A stretch of 64,000 bases of DNA from Bacilliculturomica massiliensis (GTDB taxonomy: Bacteria > Bacillota > Clostridia > Peptostreptococcales > Anaerovoracaceae). Positions 16,875-25,442 of this stretch are shown piece by piece. Under the pieces are notes generated by a model, which made no database searches, was not told the DNA's origin, and saw only the letters and a list, made by a program, of their open reading frames with translations. The position numbers and the translations under genes are program-made. The stretch lies in contig NZ_LR027601.1 in the NCBI RefSeq assembly GCF_900605495.1, forward strand, positions 124,001-188,000, read 5' to 3'. Every line of letters begins with the position of its first letter. Position 1 is the stretch's first letter.

Positions 16875-16938
16875 GTAATGATCAGGAACACGGTGGCGTT
16901 GTGTTTTAATCCGATATAACGAAAGAGCGTGATGAATA

Positions 16939-17394
16939 ATGACATTTATGGAATTAATAGAAAAGAAAGGTCATTCTCGATACAGTTTATCCAGATTAAG
17001 CGGTGTTCCCTGGTCTACGCTTTCAGATATATGTTCCGGAAAGACAAGCCTGTCCAGCAGCAGCGCACAGACGCTTTCTAAGCTGTCTGAGGCGCTGGAG
17101 ATATCGATAGAAGAAATGCTGCGCTTAGAGACAGTGCATGATGATAGAGAATCGGCAGGAAAGCCGGAGGATAAGGAATATTTAGAAACAAATCTATCTC
17201 CGCATCTAAGGAATGCAATAGAAGAGTACAAACGGGGAGAAAAGGAAAGTGTCTCTTATCTGGACTGCTTATGGGGAGAGCTGTATGGTTCGATCAATGC
17301 CGACTTTTGGTCAGGCTGCATCTCAGAAGAACAGGCGGAGTATCTGAGAGAGAAATATCTATATAGAGAAGAGTGCGAAGGAAATGATGATTGA
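16939..17394 (+). CDS. helix-turn-helix protein (XRE-like), putative antitoxin/regulator of the kinase
   Basis: The 151-residue protein starts with an XRE-type HTH (about residues 5-62: YSLSRLSGVPWSTLSDICSGK... LSKLSEALEISIEEML). An acidic C-terminal segment of about 90 residues without a family I recognise follows. Its end overlaps the start of the kinase gene by 11 bp. This HTH-kinase arrangement is that of HipBA-type modules, in which the HTH protein represses the operon and may restrain the kinase. That function is inferred from organisation. The ribosome binding site is weak (AAAGAGCG). It lies between two CRISPR arrays. Confidence 0.75.
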   Translation: MTFMELIEKKGHSRYSLSRLSGVPWSTLSDICSGKTSLSSSSAQTLSKLSEALEISIEEMLRLETVHDDRESAGKPEDKEYLETNLSPHLRNAIEEYKRGEKESVSYLDCLWGELYGSINADFWSGCISEEQAEYLREKYLYREECEGNDD

Positions 17395-18295
17395 TTTTAC
17401 CACCTGTGCTGTAAATAAATACAAAGCTTATGGGGGAGCGAATGGGAATAAAATTAATATTTCCTATGAAAACGCGAGTTATATGTTGAAGTTTCCACCG
17501 GTACCGAGCAAAAATAAGGCGATGAGTTATAGCAACAGCTGTATTAGTGAGTATCTTGCCTGCCATATCTTTCAGTTACTGGGGATACCCACACAGGAAA
17601 CAATACTTGGCACTTATACTGATAAGCGTGGGAAAGAAAAGATCGTGGTCGCGTGCAGGGATTTTACAACCGATGGTAAAAAGCTCATGGAATTTGCTCA
17701 CCTAAAAAACACCTGCATAGACAGCGAACAGAACGGATATGGAACAGAGTTAACTTCGATCCTGAAAGCGATAGAGGAGCAAACACTTATATCACCACAA
17801 TACCTGCGGACATTTTTCTGGGAGCAGTTTATAGCAGATGCGCTGTTGGGCAATTTTGATCGTCATAATGGAAATTGGGGACTCTTAATTGATGAACAGC
17901 GAAAAAAAGCTGAAATAGCCCCTGTCTATGACTGTGGATCTTGTCTGTATCCACAGCTGGATGTCGAGGGTATGGAGAAAGTTTTAAACAGCGAATCAGA
18001 AATCAACCAGCGAATTTTTGTTTTTCCAACAGCAGCGATCATGAATAATGGCAAAAAAATATCCTACTTTGATTTTATTTCATCCTTACAAGATCCGGAG
18101 TGTAACGAAGCGTTAAAGAAAATAGCGGCGCGGATCGATCTTAGCAAGATCAATAATCTAATTGAAGAAATACCTGTGATCGATCAATTACAAAAGGATT
18201 TTTACAAGGTGATGATACGGGAACGGAAAGAAAAAATCATTGATTACAGCAGGAATCGGCTAATGAAGTTGGAATCTAGCCTTTCACATCAGTAG
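17384..18295 (+). CDS. HipA/CtkA-like serine/threonine kinase
   Basis: The 303-residue protein resembles the single-domain HipA/CtkA kinases. An N-terminal strand pair with a lysine (MLKFP) could hold ATP. The catalytic loop is NFDRHNGNWG (Asp 159, Asn 164), and the metal-binding motif is VYDCGS (Asp 183). The N-terminal HipA_N domain of classical HipA is absent. CtkA-type kinases phosphorylate Ser/Thr; targets here are unknown. The gene overlaps the HTH gene, which suggests a two-gene toxin-antitoxin or regulatory module. Its last ~115 bp are duplicated at 16156. It is more AT-rich than the flanking core genes, consistent with transfer. Confidence 0.78.
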   Translation: MMIDFTTCAVNKYKAYGGANGNKINISYENASYMLKFPPVPSKNKAMSYSNSCISEYLACHIFQLLGIPTQETILGTYTDKRGKEKIVVACRDFTTDGKKLMEFAHLKNTCIDSEQNGYGTELTSILKAIEEQTLISPQYLRTFFWEQFIADALLGNFDRHNGNWGLLIDEQRKKAEIAPVYDCGSCLYPQLDVEGMEKVLNSESEINQRIFVFPTAAIMNNGKKISYFDFISSLQDPECNEALKKIAARIDLSKINNLIEEIPVIDQLQKDFYKVMIRERKEKIIDYSRNRLMKLESSLSHQ

Positions 18296-18745
18296 AGGTT
18301 TATCACTACTGATGATCAAATATATTTTTGTGGCTTTTAGATGTCTGCATTACAAAACGGTTACTTTATGTTGTATCGTCTGTACAGATTCTGTTGTAAG
18401 CTAAGATTTGGGGAGCTGTCTTGACTTGGGATAGGTGTTCCGATATAGTTAAGTCAGGTGATGAATGGGGCTTCATAAGAATGGATCATAGTTACAATGA
18501 TTGGGAATGCAGAAAAGACGGAAAGGCAACAAGGATCATCAGAGCTAAGTGGTGGATCGTTTCAAAATGAACTAAAGGTATTAGCGGTGCGAACGTGAAG
18601 CAAACATAAAATCGCTGGGAGATTCGCACCTAAAAAATTTTATTTTTATGTAAGATATTGGTTTGAGGCTGGTATGCGATGAGATGAGGACCGTAGGAAT
18701 TTTGGTGGTATTGCCCGCGGGGAAACGGTTTTCTTGCGTTTTGCT
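18163..18745 (+). repeat. duplicated segment, copy 2: kinase 3' end plus CRISPR leader of array 2
   Basis: This is the counterpart of 16156-16708. The part after the kinase stop (18296-18745, ~450 bp) is non-coding and leads straight into the first repeat of array 2, so it acts as the leader. The proximal part (GACCGTAGGAATTT, GCCCGCGGGGAAACGG, TTTTGCT) is almost unchanged between copies. Confidence 0.88.
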
Positions 18746-19243
18746 GTCAGGCTCCGTGAGAGCCTGTGGATTGAAATACGTTTTGGGTCAAATGCTCTGA
18801 GTCGGGCAAAACGTCAGGCTCCGTGAGAGCCTGTGGATTGAAATTGGGTGAAGACAGCAGAGACGGGAAAGACTCTTTCGTCAGACTCCGTGAGAGCCTG
18901 TGGATTGAAATAATTACAGATCTTAATTTTCCATTTTTCAAAAGGTCAGGCTCCGTGAGAGCCTGTGGATTGAAATTGTGCGACGGCGACGATCTGACCG
19001 GCTACCGTCTCGTCAGGCTCCGTGAGAGCCTGTGGATTGAAATTTGCTTCATCCTCTGTCCATGTTTGGTTATAATTGTCAGGCTCCGTGAGAGCCTGTG
19101 GATTGAAATTGACAGAACGGCGTCTCTCAAACTCTCCATACTGCCGTCAGGCTCCGTGAGAGCCTGTAGATTAAAATTCCCTGCGGCCCCGCCGGGCCGG
19201 TCTGCCTTCATTTGCAGGCTCCAGAAGAGCCTGTAAATGAAAT
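18746..19243 (+). CRISPR. CRISPR array 2 (8 repeats, 7 spacers)
   Basis: 32-bp repeats start at 18746, 18813, 18880, 18945, 19012, 19078, 19146 and 19213, with spacers of 33-36 bp. The repeat starts GTCAGGCTC, has a 7-bp stem (CAGGCTC/GAGCCTG), and ends GGATTGAAAT, so a crRNA tag of the ATTGAAAT type is expected after Cas6 cleavage. Repeats 7 and 8 are degraded (AGATTAAAAT; CCAGAAGAGCC...AAATGAAAT), which marks the leader-distal end and confirms the + orientation. The cas operon starts 568 bp downstream on the same strand. No spacer matches were testable. Confidence 0.96.
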
Positions 19244-19810
19244 TCCTCAGTGTTTGCTGCAATTTTTGTCATTATCTGATTCGCAATCGCATTCTCAGGC
19301 ATATTCCTACTAAAAATTTAAGGGTTTATGGAAACTTTTGTGGTATAAAGCAAAAGAATGCTATATAATGTATCTAAGGTCCTAATGCGTCCCATTTATG
19401 GTAAAGGAAGCGATTCCCCCGTGGGGCTGAAGGCGGTCTACATAAAGCTGACCGCGGGAATACCTTAAGGGACCGAACAGCCATGATGGTCTGTCATGGG
19501 TCTGTTCTTCAAATACGACCTCCAATTTTTTCCTATATCGTTGACTGACAAACGGATGTACATTTGGAATTGCAAATACCAATTCTATTTTAAGTGATCA
19601 TAGGGAGCAGACTCTTAATATTTCCGTTTTGCTGGCAGATTCCAATGGTTCATTGGGAAAAAGGGCAGTGCTGACTGGTTTTTTGCGCCCCCCGCGGGCC
19701 ATCAGCCGGCCTTCGCCCTGTAAAATTTGTCTTTGAAACTGTGCGGCCCTTTGTCAGCGGAGTATGAACGTGGAGCTCCAATAAAGTGAAATACAACAGG
19801 GAGAGATGGC
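19244..19810. other. region between CRISPR array 2 and cas6
   Basis: This 567-bp stretch lacks a recognised gene. A minus-strand open frame (19382-19582, 66 codons) contains a plausible protein-like run (RPSWLFGPLRYSRGQLYVDR) but has no ribosome binding site and no family I know. It may be a gene remnant. A TATAAT at 19364-19369 with a poorly spaced TTGTGG upstream is the best promoter candidate for the cas operon; confidence in it is low. Confidence 0.35.
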
Positions 19811-20722
19811 ATGTTTGAATTTATGAAGATATTAACGTTGCGCGCGAGATATGAATGTCTGCAAAACGGATCGCTGCCCAGCTATCTGGGCTCTACGATA
19901 CGCGGGATTCTGGGACACTGTATACACGATTTTTACTGTCACAGTCATAAAAACAAAAAATGTTTTTTATGCGAGGAACGGGAACGCTGTCTTTATGTCC
20001 AGTGCTTCAGCAATACAGGGGGAGAGGCGGGAGCCGTGAATCCATATACCATATATGTACATGGACAAGCGAAGGAAAAGTGGGAGAAAGGGGAGCGCTG
20101 TGTTTTCGACATTACCTTATTTGGGAAAGGAACCGAACAGGCAGGAGTCTATCTGGATGCCCTGATGGCGGCGGAGCAGAAAGGCTGGGGCGCAGAACGG
20201 CTGATGTTCAGACTGGAACAGGTCGTAGAACCGGATTCCGGGACAATCATTTATGCCGGTGGGAAAAGTTTTATTCGAAATCTTGAGGCCAAACCGCTTT
20301 CCATAAGAGAGAGAAACGCCGGTTATGCCTGTCTTGTATTCGATACCCCTCTCAGAGTGGTATCAGGGGGAAAACTGTTTTCAAAACTGCCTTTTCCTAT
20401 GCTGATCCAATTTCTTACACGGAGGATCTCGCTGTTGACAACGAAGTACACGGATGTACGTCTGGAGTGGGACATTGAGGAAATGCGTTCTCTGGCCGCG
20501 TCGGTCAAGACGGTTGATGAGGACTGGAGGGAAGTGCCTTTTTCCAGATACTCGATGAACAGGCGGGATGGAAAGCTGGAACTTGCGGCTAAAACAGGGT
20601 GGATCCTGTACGGGGGAGAGTTGTCCCGGTTTGTGCCGATCCTGGAGATGGGGAAATACCTTCGGGTGGGAAAAGGCGCGACGATCGGGTTTGGGCACTA
20701 TGAGGTTTTCTACGACAAATAA
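19811..20722 (+). CDS. cas6: CRISPR pre-crRNA endoribonuclease Cas6
   Basis: Cas6 cuts the repeat RNA at the base of its stem to release crRNAs. The 303-residue protein has the family's N-terminal cysteine cluster (CFLCEERERCLYVQCF). It also has a C-terminal RAMP ferredoxin domain that ends with the glycine-rich loop LRVGKGATIGFGHYEV, diagnostic of this Cas6 branch. The start is ATG 19811 behind GGGAGAGA. It is the first gene of the type III operon and lies on the same strand as the arrays, whose repeats contain a 7-bp stem suited to Cas6. Confidence 0.92.
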   Translation: MFEFMKILTLRARYECLQNGSLPSYLGSTIRGILGHCIHDFYCHSHKNKKCFLCEERERCLYVQCFSNTGGEAGAVNPYTIYVHGQAKEKWEKGERCVFDITLFGKGTEQAGVYLDALMAAEQKGWGAERLMFRLEQVVEPDSGTIIYAGGKSFIRNLEAKPLSIRERNAGYACLVFDTPLRVVSGGKLFSKLPFPMLIQFLTRRISLLTTKYTDVRLEWDIEEMRSLAASVKTVDEDWREVPFSRYSMNRRDGKLELAAKTGWILYGGELSRFVPILEMGKYLRVGKGATIGFGHYEVFYDK

Positions 20723-20741
20723 GCCAAAGGAGGAAATGAAA

Positions 20742-21710
20742 ATGGGAGATGCTGCTACTTACGAGGACGTCATACTGAATATTGCCGAAAATTATAAAGG
20801 GCTTGAGAGCTCGATTGCAAATCAGCTACTGCTGAATGTTTCGAATCATCATTCGACGGAGGGCTCATACAGAGAGGCCGTATGGCAGTCCTTATTTGAG
20901 ATGATCATTCCGAGAAAGTATTGCATTGAACAGGGTGTGTTTATCATCGACTCCTACGGTCATAAGTCGAAGGAAGTGGATCTGGCCATTTTCGACGAGC
21001 TTTACACCCCTTACATATTCAATTACGGCAAGATCAAATTCATTCCCATTGAGGCTGTGGCTGCGGTTGCACAATGCAAGAGCCAGGAACTGACACGAAA
21101 AAAAATTGAAGAATGGGTGGATGCGATTGACGCTTTAATCCCATCGCTGGACTCCGTGGTCAGAATGGTAAACAAAATGGTCGATAACATGGAAGACAAT
21201 CCGGATATATCAAACAAGCATCTAGAAGTAACGCAAACGGCCACCAGGCCTGTGAAATTGTTGTGCACACTGGCTGGGAAAAGGGCCATAAAGAACTACG
21301 AAAACAAATTTGACATTCTCTTAGGAGTGGATGCAAAGAAGCGGAAATTGATCAAACTCATACCGAAGGAGGAGCAGAGTCTGGAAGCCTGGAACAAATC
21401 GCTGAATCATGCGTACGACAGGATCGAGGATCCGGATGATAAACAGGAAAGAAAGAATAAAGAAAAAAATTTAAAAACACAAAGGCAGCATCTTCTTTTG
21501 GATATGAAAGTACCCCGAAACGATATAGAGGAAGAGGAGAACGTGATTTTATCCCTGATTTTTCAATTAAATCAGCTTCTCATGGTTATCAACAATCCCA
21601 TGCTGTTTCCGCACAGAGCATATGCGAAGCGGATCAGCGATATTCTGGAGAAATCGAGCCAAAGCAAAGGAGAAAAAATCGAGCCCAAAGCAAAGGAGAA
21701 AAAAGGATGA
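20742..21710 (+). CDS. DUF6602-like protein with a PD-(D/E)xK-type core, embedded in the cas operon
   Basis: The 322-residue protein has the DUF6602-like run REAVWQSLFEMIIPRKYCIE, GVFIIDSYGHKSKEVDLAIF and FIPIEAVAAVAQCKS. This is the order of a PD-(D/E)xK nuclease: Glu 45 on the first helix, Asp 80, then residues 111-113. The usual ExK is QCK here, so the second acid is replaced by Gln. C-terminal to this is a charged helical half rich in Lys/Glu. I chose ATG 20742, eight bases after GGAGG. It lies 19 bp after cas6 and overlaps cas10 by 4 bp (ATGA), so it is translated as part of the CRISPR operon. It is not a standard Cas subunit; an accessory nuclease or an inactive binding protein are both possible. 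Confidence 0.7.
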   Translation: MGDAATYEDVILNIAENYKGLESSIANQLLLNVSNHHSTEGSYREAVWQSLFEMIIPRKYCIEQGVFIIDSYGHKSKEVDLAIFDELYTPYIFNYGKIKFIPIEAVAAVAQCKSQELTRKKIEEWVDAIDALIPSLDSVVRMVNKMVDNMEDNPDISNKHLEVTQTATRPVKLLCTLAGKRAIKNYENKFDILLGVDAKKRKLIKLIPKEEQSLEAWNKSLNHAYDRIEDPDDKQERKNKEKNLKTQRQHLLLDMKVPRNDIEEEENVILSLIFQLNQLLMVINNPMLFPHRAYAKRISDILEKSSQSKGEKIEPKAKEKKG

Positions 21711-23272
21711 CTAGCAGGAAAAGTAATTATATCCTGGCCAAATACGACGTCAGCGGGATTCAGGATTACATTTTTGCCACAAACCGCCTGCGGGAAAACG
21801 CAGGCGCGTCCTACCAGGTGACCAGAATACTGGAAGAGTTTCTAATCGAAGCCTTTCGAGAAGCGGCGGAGCAGGAGAACGCAGCGATTATTTTAGATTG
21901 GAAACACGAAGAAAAACTGCGCCTGCCGGAAGACGAAACGATCAAGGCTGAGATCATATATATCGGAGGCGGAAATGCGGTGGCCCTTTTCCGGGGAATG
22001 GACCTGTTTCAGAGAATTGGGGAAATATTGGCAGTGAAAGCGGCTGTAAATTGTCAGGGACTGAACCTGGCGGTTGCCTATATTGAAACAGAGCTGCAAA
22101 ATTTTTCGGAGGACAGAAGCAGGCTGGATCGGGCAATGGAAGAAGGGAAGCGCAGGACGGGCCGTCAGCCCCTGTATGCGCCCTTTCCTGTAGTTGACCG
22201 GGATAATGAAAGTTATCTGCCGATCACTAGCCGTATCTGTTACGGGAAGAATGGGGAGAATGTGACCGGGATTCAGCTTCAGAAAAGAAACGCATATAAA
22301 AACATCAGAAGCTGCCGGAGTCTGTTCCCTTCGATCGGGAATGAAGCAGACTATGGATATCCCGAAGAAATGGAACAACTGTGCAGAGATCATGGAGAGG
22401 ACAGCAGGATCGCGGTCGTTCATATTGACGGCAACGGGATGGGCGACCGTATGAACAGGCGGCTGCAGGGACACGGGGGATACGCGGAAGGGGTTTCCGC
22501 TACCCGCAGGGAATCGAGGGAAATCGCAGAGCTGTTTCAGGACACCTATGCGGAAATACTGAAAGATCTGTGGGATGCGAAGATGTTCGTAAACCGTGAG
22601 GGACAAGATAGTGAAAAAGATGAGGAAAAAATATTTCCCCTACGCCCTGTCATATTGGACGGCGACGATTTCACCTTCCTGTGCAGAGCAGAACTGGCCG
22701 TCCCTGCTGCAGCCGGGTTTATAAGGAAGCTGATGCAGAAGCAGGAGGGAGAGGAACAAAAGATCACAGCCTGCGGAGGGATCGCGTTTGTTCACAGCCA
22801 TTTTCCGTTCCGCGTGGCGTATTCCATTGCCGAGGAATCCTGTTCCCGAGCCAAGGAAAGATGGTATTTAAAAAAAGGGGAAATGGGAGGCGGTCCAGCG
22901 CTCGGTTATCTGGACTTTCAGGTAATAATGGAAAGCGAGGCGGAACTGTCGGATAAAAATATAAAATGGCACAAACGCCCATACGCCATTGGCACGGAAG
23001 ACGAAGAGACGGGTGGGAATTCGCTGAAAATGTTGTTCGATACCTTGATAAAGATGGAGAATTGGCCTTCCGGAAGACTGCATAAAATTTACCGCGCGAT
23101 CCAGGAAGGCAGTGACGCAGTGGAATTATTAAAGCGTGAGTTTTCGTCGCGGGGGTATGAGATTGACGATCTGATCGGCGGGCAATGGCAGGATTCTGCG
23201 CTGTTTGACGCGTTGGAGCTTCAGGGAATGTGCCGGACGGATCTGCTTGAGAAGTTTTTAGATATACAGTGA
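21707..23272 (+). CDS. cas10: type III CRISPR Cas10, HD-less, DGDD palm
   Basis: Cas10 is the large subunit that makes cyclic oligoadenylates when the complex binds target RNA. At 521 residues it lacks the N-terminal HD nuclease domain. Palm 1 is seen in YDVSGIQDYIFATNRLRENAGAS (13-35) and YIGGGNAVALF (85-95). Palm 2 has the metal-binding IDGNGMG (240-246) and the GGDD-equivalent DGDD (318-321), then ACGGIA and YSIAEESCSRAK. The first Gly of GGDD is Asp, but both metal-binding acids remain, so cyclase activity is plausible. It overlaps the preceding gene by 4 bp. It matches the compact Cas10 of type III-D-like systems. Confidence 0.9.
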   Translation: MTSRKSNYILAKYDVSGIQDYIFATNRLRENAGASYQVTRILEEFLIEAFREAAEQENAAIILDWKHEEKLRLPEDETIKAEIIYIGGGNAVALFRGMDLFQRIGEILAVKAAVNCQGLNLAVAYIETELQNFSEDRSRLDRAMEEGKRRTGRQPLYAPFPVVDRDNESYLPITSRICYGKNGENVTGIQLQKRNAYKNIRSCRSLFPSIGNEADYGYPEEMEQLCRDHGEDSRIAVVHIDGNGMGDRMNRRLQGHGGYAEGVSATRRESREIAELFQDTYAEILKDLWDAKMFVNREGQDSEKDEEKIFPLRPVILDGDDFTFLCRAELAVPAAAGFIRKLMQKQEGEEQKITACGGIAFVHSHFPFRVAYSIAEESCSRAKERWYLKKGEMGGGPALGYLDFQVIMESEAELSDKNIKWHKRPYAIGTEDEETGGNSLKMLFDTLIKMENWPSGRLHKIYRAIQEGSDAVELLKREFSSRGYEIDDLIGGQWQDSALFDALELQGMCRTDLLEKFLDIQ

Positions 23273-23282
23273 GGACAAGCTG

Positions 23283-25442
23283 ATGAAGAGATGGAATTTA
23301 CAGATCGAATTGAAAAGTGATTTCTGTACGACGACCGGGGAAGCAATACCGGGCATGCTCAACAGTAAGACCGCGCTGGAATATGGGATCCCGTATATAC
23401 CGGCAAAACGTATAAAAGGTTGTCTGCTGGTAGCTGGGCGGGAGATGGCGGACAACGGCGTCATTTCGCAGGAGGCGCTCTTCCGGATCTTTGGCCGCCC
23501 GGGTTTGGAGCGTGCAGAAGGGATCCGGGTCGAGGACGGCCGTCTGAGCGCAGTACCGGGATATCTGTTTGGCCGTGAGAACGGGGAAGTGGTGGCGGCA
23601 GGGGAGTATGAGAGACTGCTGAAGACCGCAAAAGAGCGTACGGATATAGATGAGCAGCTGCTGGAGGATATTTTTACGGGAAAGAGGACCAGGACTGCCT
23701 TGGACAAGAAGAGGGGAACGGCGAAGAATCATTCTCTTCGCACCGTGCAGGTGGTTCCCGCAGGGATCCTCTTTACCAGCCGGATTGAGGGAGAATTGGG
23801 CGAGGAGGAAGAAAAGATCCTGCATTCCTGTGTCAAAGGACTTCGGCACATGGGGATCGGGATAACGCGGGGTATGGGAGAAGTTCGCTGCACCCTGAAG
23901 AAGATAGAATATGGGAACGAAGAAGTGAAGGAGTCTCTTTCTATTCTGAAAGAATTCCCGAAGGAGACGGAAATCAGTTTATCCTATGAAATCGAGCTGG
24001 AACAGCCTGTGGTCATGGCAGGCGGACAGGAGGACGGGCTGAACCAGATTCAGGCAAGCGCCGTATCAGGGGCCCTTGCAGGCATGTACATAAAAATGAA
24101 CTCATTGGGCGACAGCGCTCATGAAGATGAGAGTTTTCGCAGGATCTTTCTGCGTGACGGCGTACAGTTTGGGAACGCTTTTCTCAAAAGAGACGGCATC
24201 CAATATGTGCCCGCACCCAAAGCCTTTGCTGTTCCCAAAGAAGACAGGAAAGCCTGGTTTAACAGCATGGCAGGCGGACAAGCTGTGAGAAAGAAACAAA
24301 TTTCCAGCCAGATCTGTCTCGACACAAACGGGCTGTATCTGGCAGAGCCTCATAAGGAAATACATTTTCATCACGCCCGTCCGGCTGACAGGGGTATAGG
24401 CCATGCATTGAATGACCGGGCCGAAGATACCAGCGTCCCTACAGGACAGTTTTTCCACTACATTGCCCTGTCCAAGGGACAGACATTTGCAGGGAGCTGG
24501 AGAGGGAAGGCAGAGGATATTCTGGCTCTGACTAAATGTCTGGAAGCGTACCAGTATCGTTTGAGACTGGGGACATCAAAGACAGCGGAGTATGGAAACT
24601 GCAGGTTCCGGATCCTGGAAGCCGTTCCGGTCAGGCGGGAGCATAGAGAGCCTGCTGCCGGACAGCAGGATGAAGATCTGGCAAGGGGAAGGGAATGGCT
24701 TGTCTGGCTGCTAAGCCCGCTGGTGTATCGGAGCCCGTCAGATGGATCATACGCCACAGGATCCGATCCGCTGATCGCACAGATGAGCAAAGAACTGAAC
24801 AGTAAAATAGAACAGATCGATTCCGTCTGCAGCAGCACGGTAATCAATGGATATAACAGCAAATGGAGACTCCCGGCGGCAGCCTGCCCCGCCGTTTCTG
24901 CAGGCAGTTCTTTTCATATCAGAACAGCCGGCGATGTGGAGGCCTGGGAAATAGAAGACATGCGCTGGGGAATGCTGACAGGGAGAGGCTGCGGGCAGGT
25001 GAAAGCAGTTCCCTGGGAGGACTGCGCCGGGGGAAAGATCATGGATGACGCTCCGGCAGAGCTGGGAAATGTGCGGGAAGACAAAGGGCCGTCTGTGGAA
25101 ACGGATCGTTTTTTCAACGCGGTCTCTGAATACCGGGAAAAACGTCTGCAGCAGGAAGAAGCGGCCAGAAACGCTTTGGAGTGGCTGGATAAACAGGACA
25201 AGAACGCCATTCCTTCCGCATCTGAGATTTCCCTTCTCATCCAGATGCTGAAAGGTCGGGACGGAAGACCAAGAGATTATGAAGCGATAAGAAAAGAAGC
25301 GGAACGTATTTCCGGAGACGGAAAGCGGGCCCGTATCCTGAATTTCATGAAACCGTGCGGCGGCAAGTCCGCCGAATTTATGAAACAATACCTGGAAGCT
25401 GCGAAATGGAAGGCCAGAAAGAGGGAGGGAGAAGATGAGTGA
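23283..25442 (+). CDS. Cas7-Cas5(Csx10)-Cas11 fusion, type III-D2/III-Dv backbone subunit
   Basis: Three units can be read in 719 residues. Residues 1-220 form a Csm3-like Cas7 (GIPYIPAKRIKGCLL, then the thumb-like GKRTRTALDKKRGTAKNHSLRTVQVVPAG and a G-rich GITRGMGEVRC loop). Residues ~235-590 are Csx10/Cas5-like (GVQFGNAFL, YVPAPKAFAVPK, and a terminal WGMLTGRGCGQVKAV). Residues ~600-719 are Lys/Glu-rich and all helical, as in the Cas11 small subunit. This order is that described for III-Dv effector complexes. The Cas7 unit has no Asp in the loop where Csm3 has its RNA-cutting Asp. It starts 10 bp after cas10. Confidence 0.82.
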   Translation: MKRWNLQIELKSDFCTTTGEAIPGMLNSKTALEYGIPYIPAKRIKGCLLVAGREMADNGVISQEALFRIFGRPGLERAEGIRVEDGRLSAVPGYLFGRENGEVVAAGEYERLLKTAKERTDIDEQLLEDIFTGKRTRTALDKKRGTAKNHSLRTVQVVPAGILFTSRIEGELGEEEEKILHSCVKGLRHMGIGITRGMGEVRCTLKKIEYGNEEVKESLSILKEFPKETEISLSYEIELEQPVVMAGGQEDGLNQIQASAVSGALAGMYIKMNSLGDSAHEDESFRRIFLRDGVQFGNAFLKRDGIQYVPAPKAFAVPKEDRKAWFNSMAGGQAVRKKQISSQICLDTNGLYLAEPHKEIHFHHARPADRGIGHALNDRAEDTSVPTGQFFHYIALSKGQTFAGSWRGKAEDILALTKCLEAYQYRLRLGTSKTAEYGNCRFRILEAVPVRREHREPAAGQQDEDLARGREWLVWLLSPLVYRSPSDGSYATGSDPLIAQMSKELNSKIEQIDSVCSSTVINGYNSKWRLPAAACPAVSAGSSFHIRTAGDVEAWEIEDMRWGMLTGRGCGQVKAVPWEDCAGGKIMDDAPAELGNVREDKGPSVETDRFFNAVSEYREKRLQQEEAARNALEWLDKQDKNAIPSASEISLLIQMLKGRDGRPRDYEAIRKEAERISGDGKRARILNFMKPCGGKSAEFMKQYLEAAKWKARKREGEDE

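Noticed and set aside
18823-19236. Plus-strand open frame of 137 codons with repeated 'RLRESLWIEI'
   Set aside because: It is a translation of the CRISPR repeats; the period equals repeat plus spacer.
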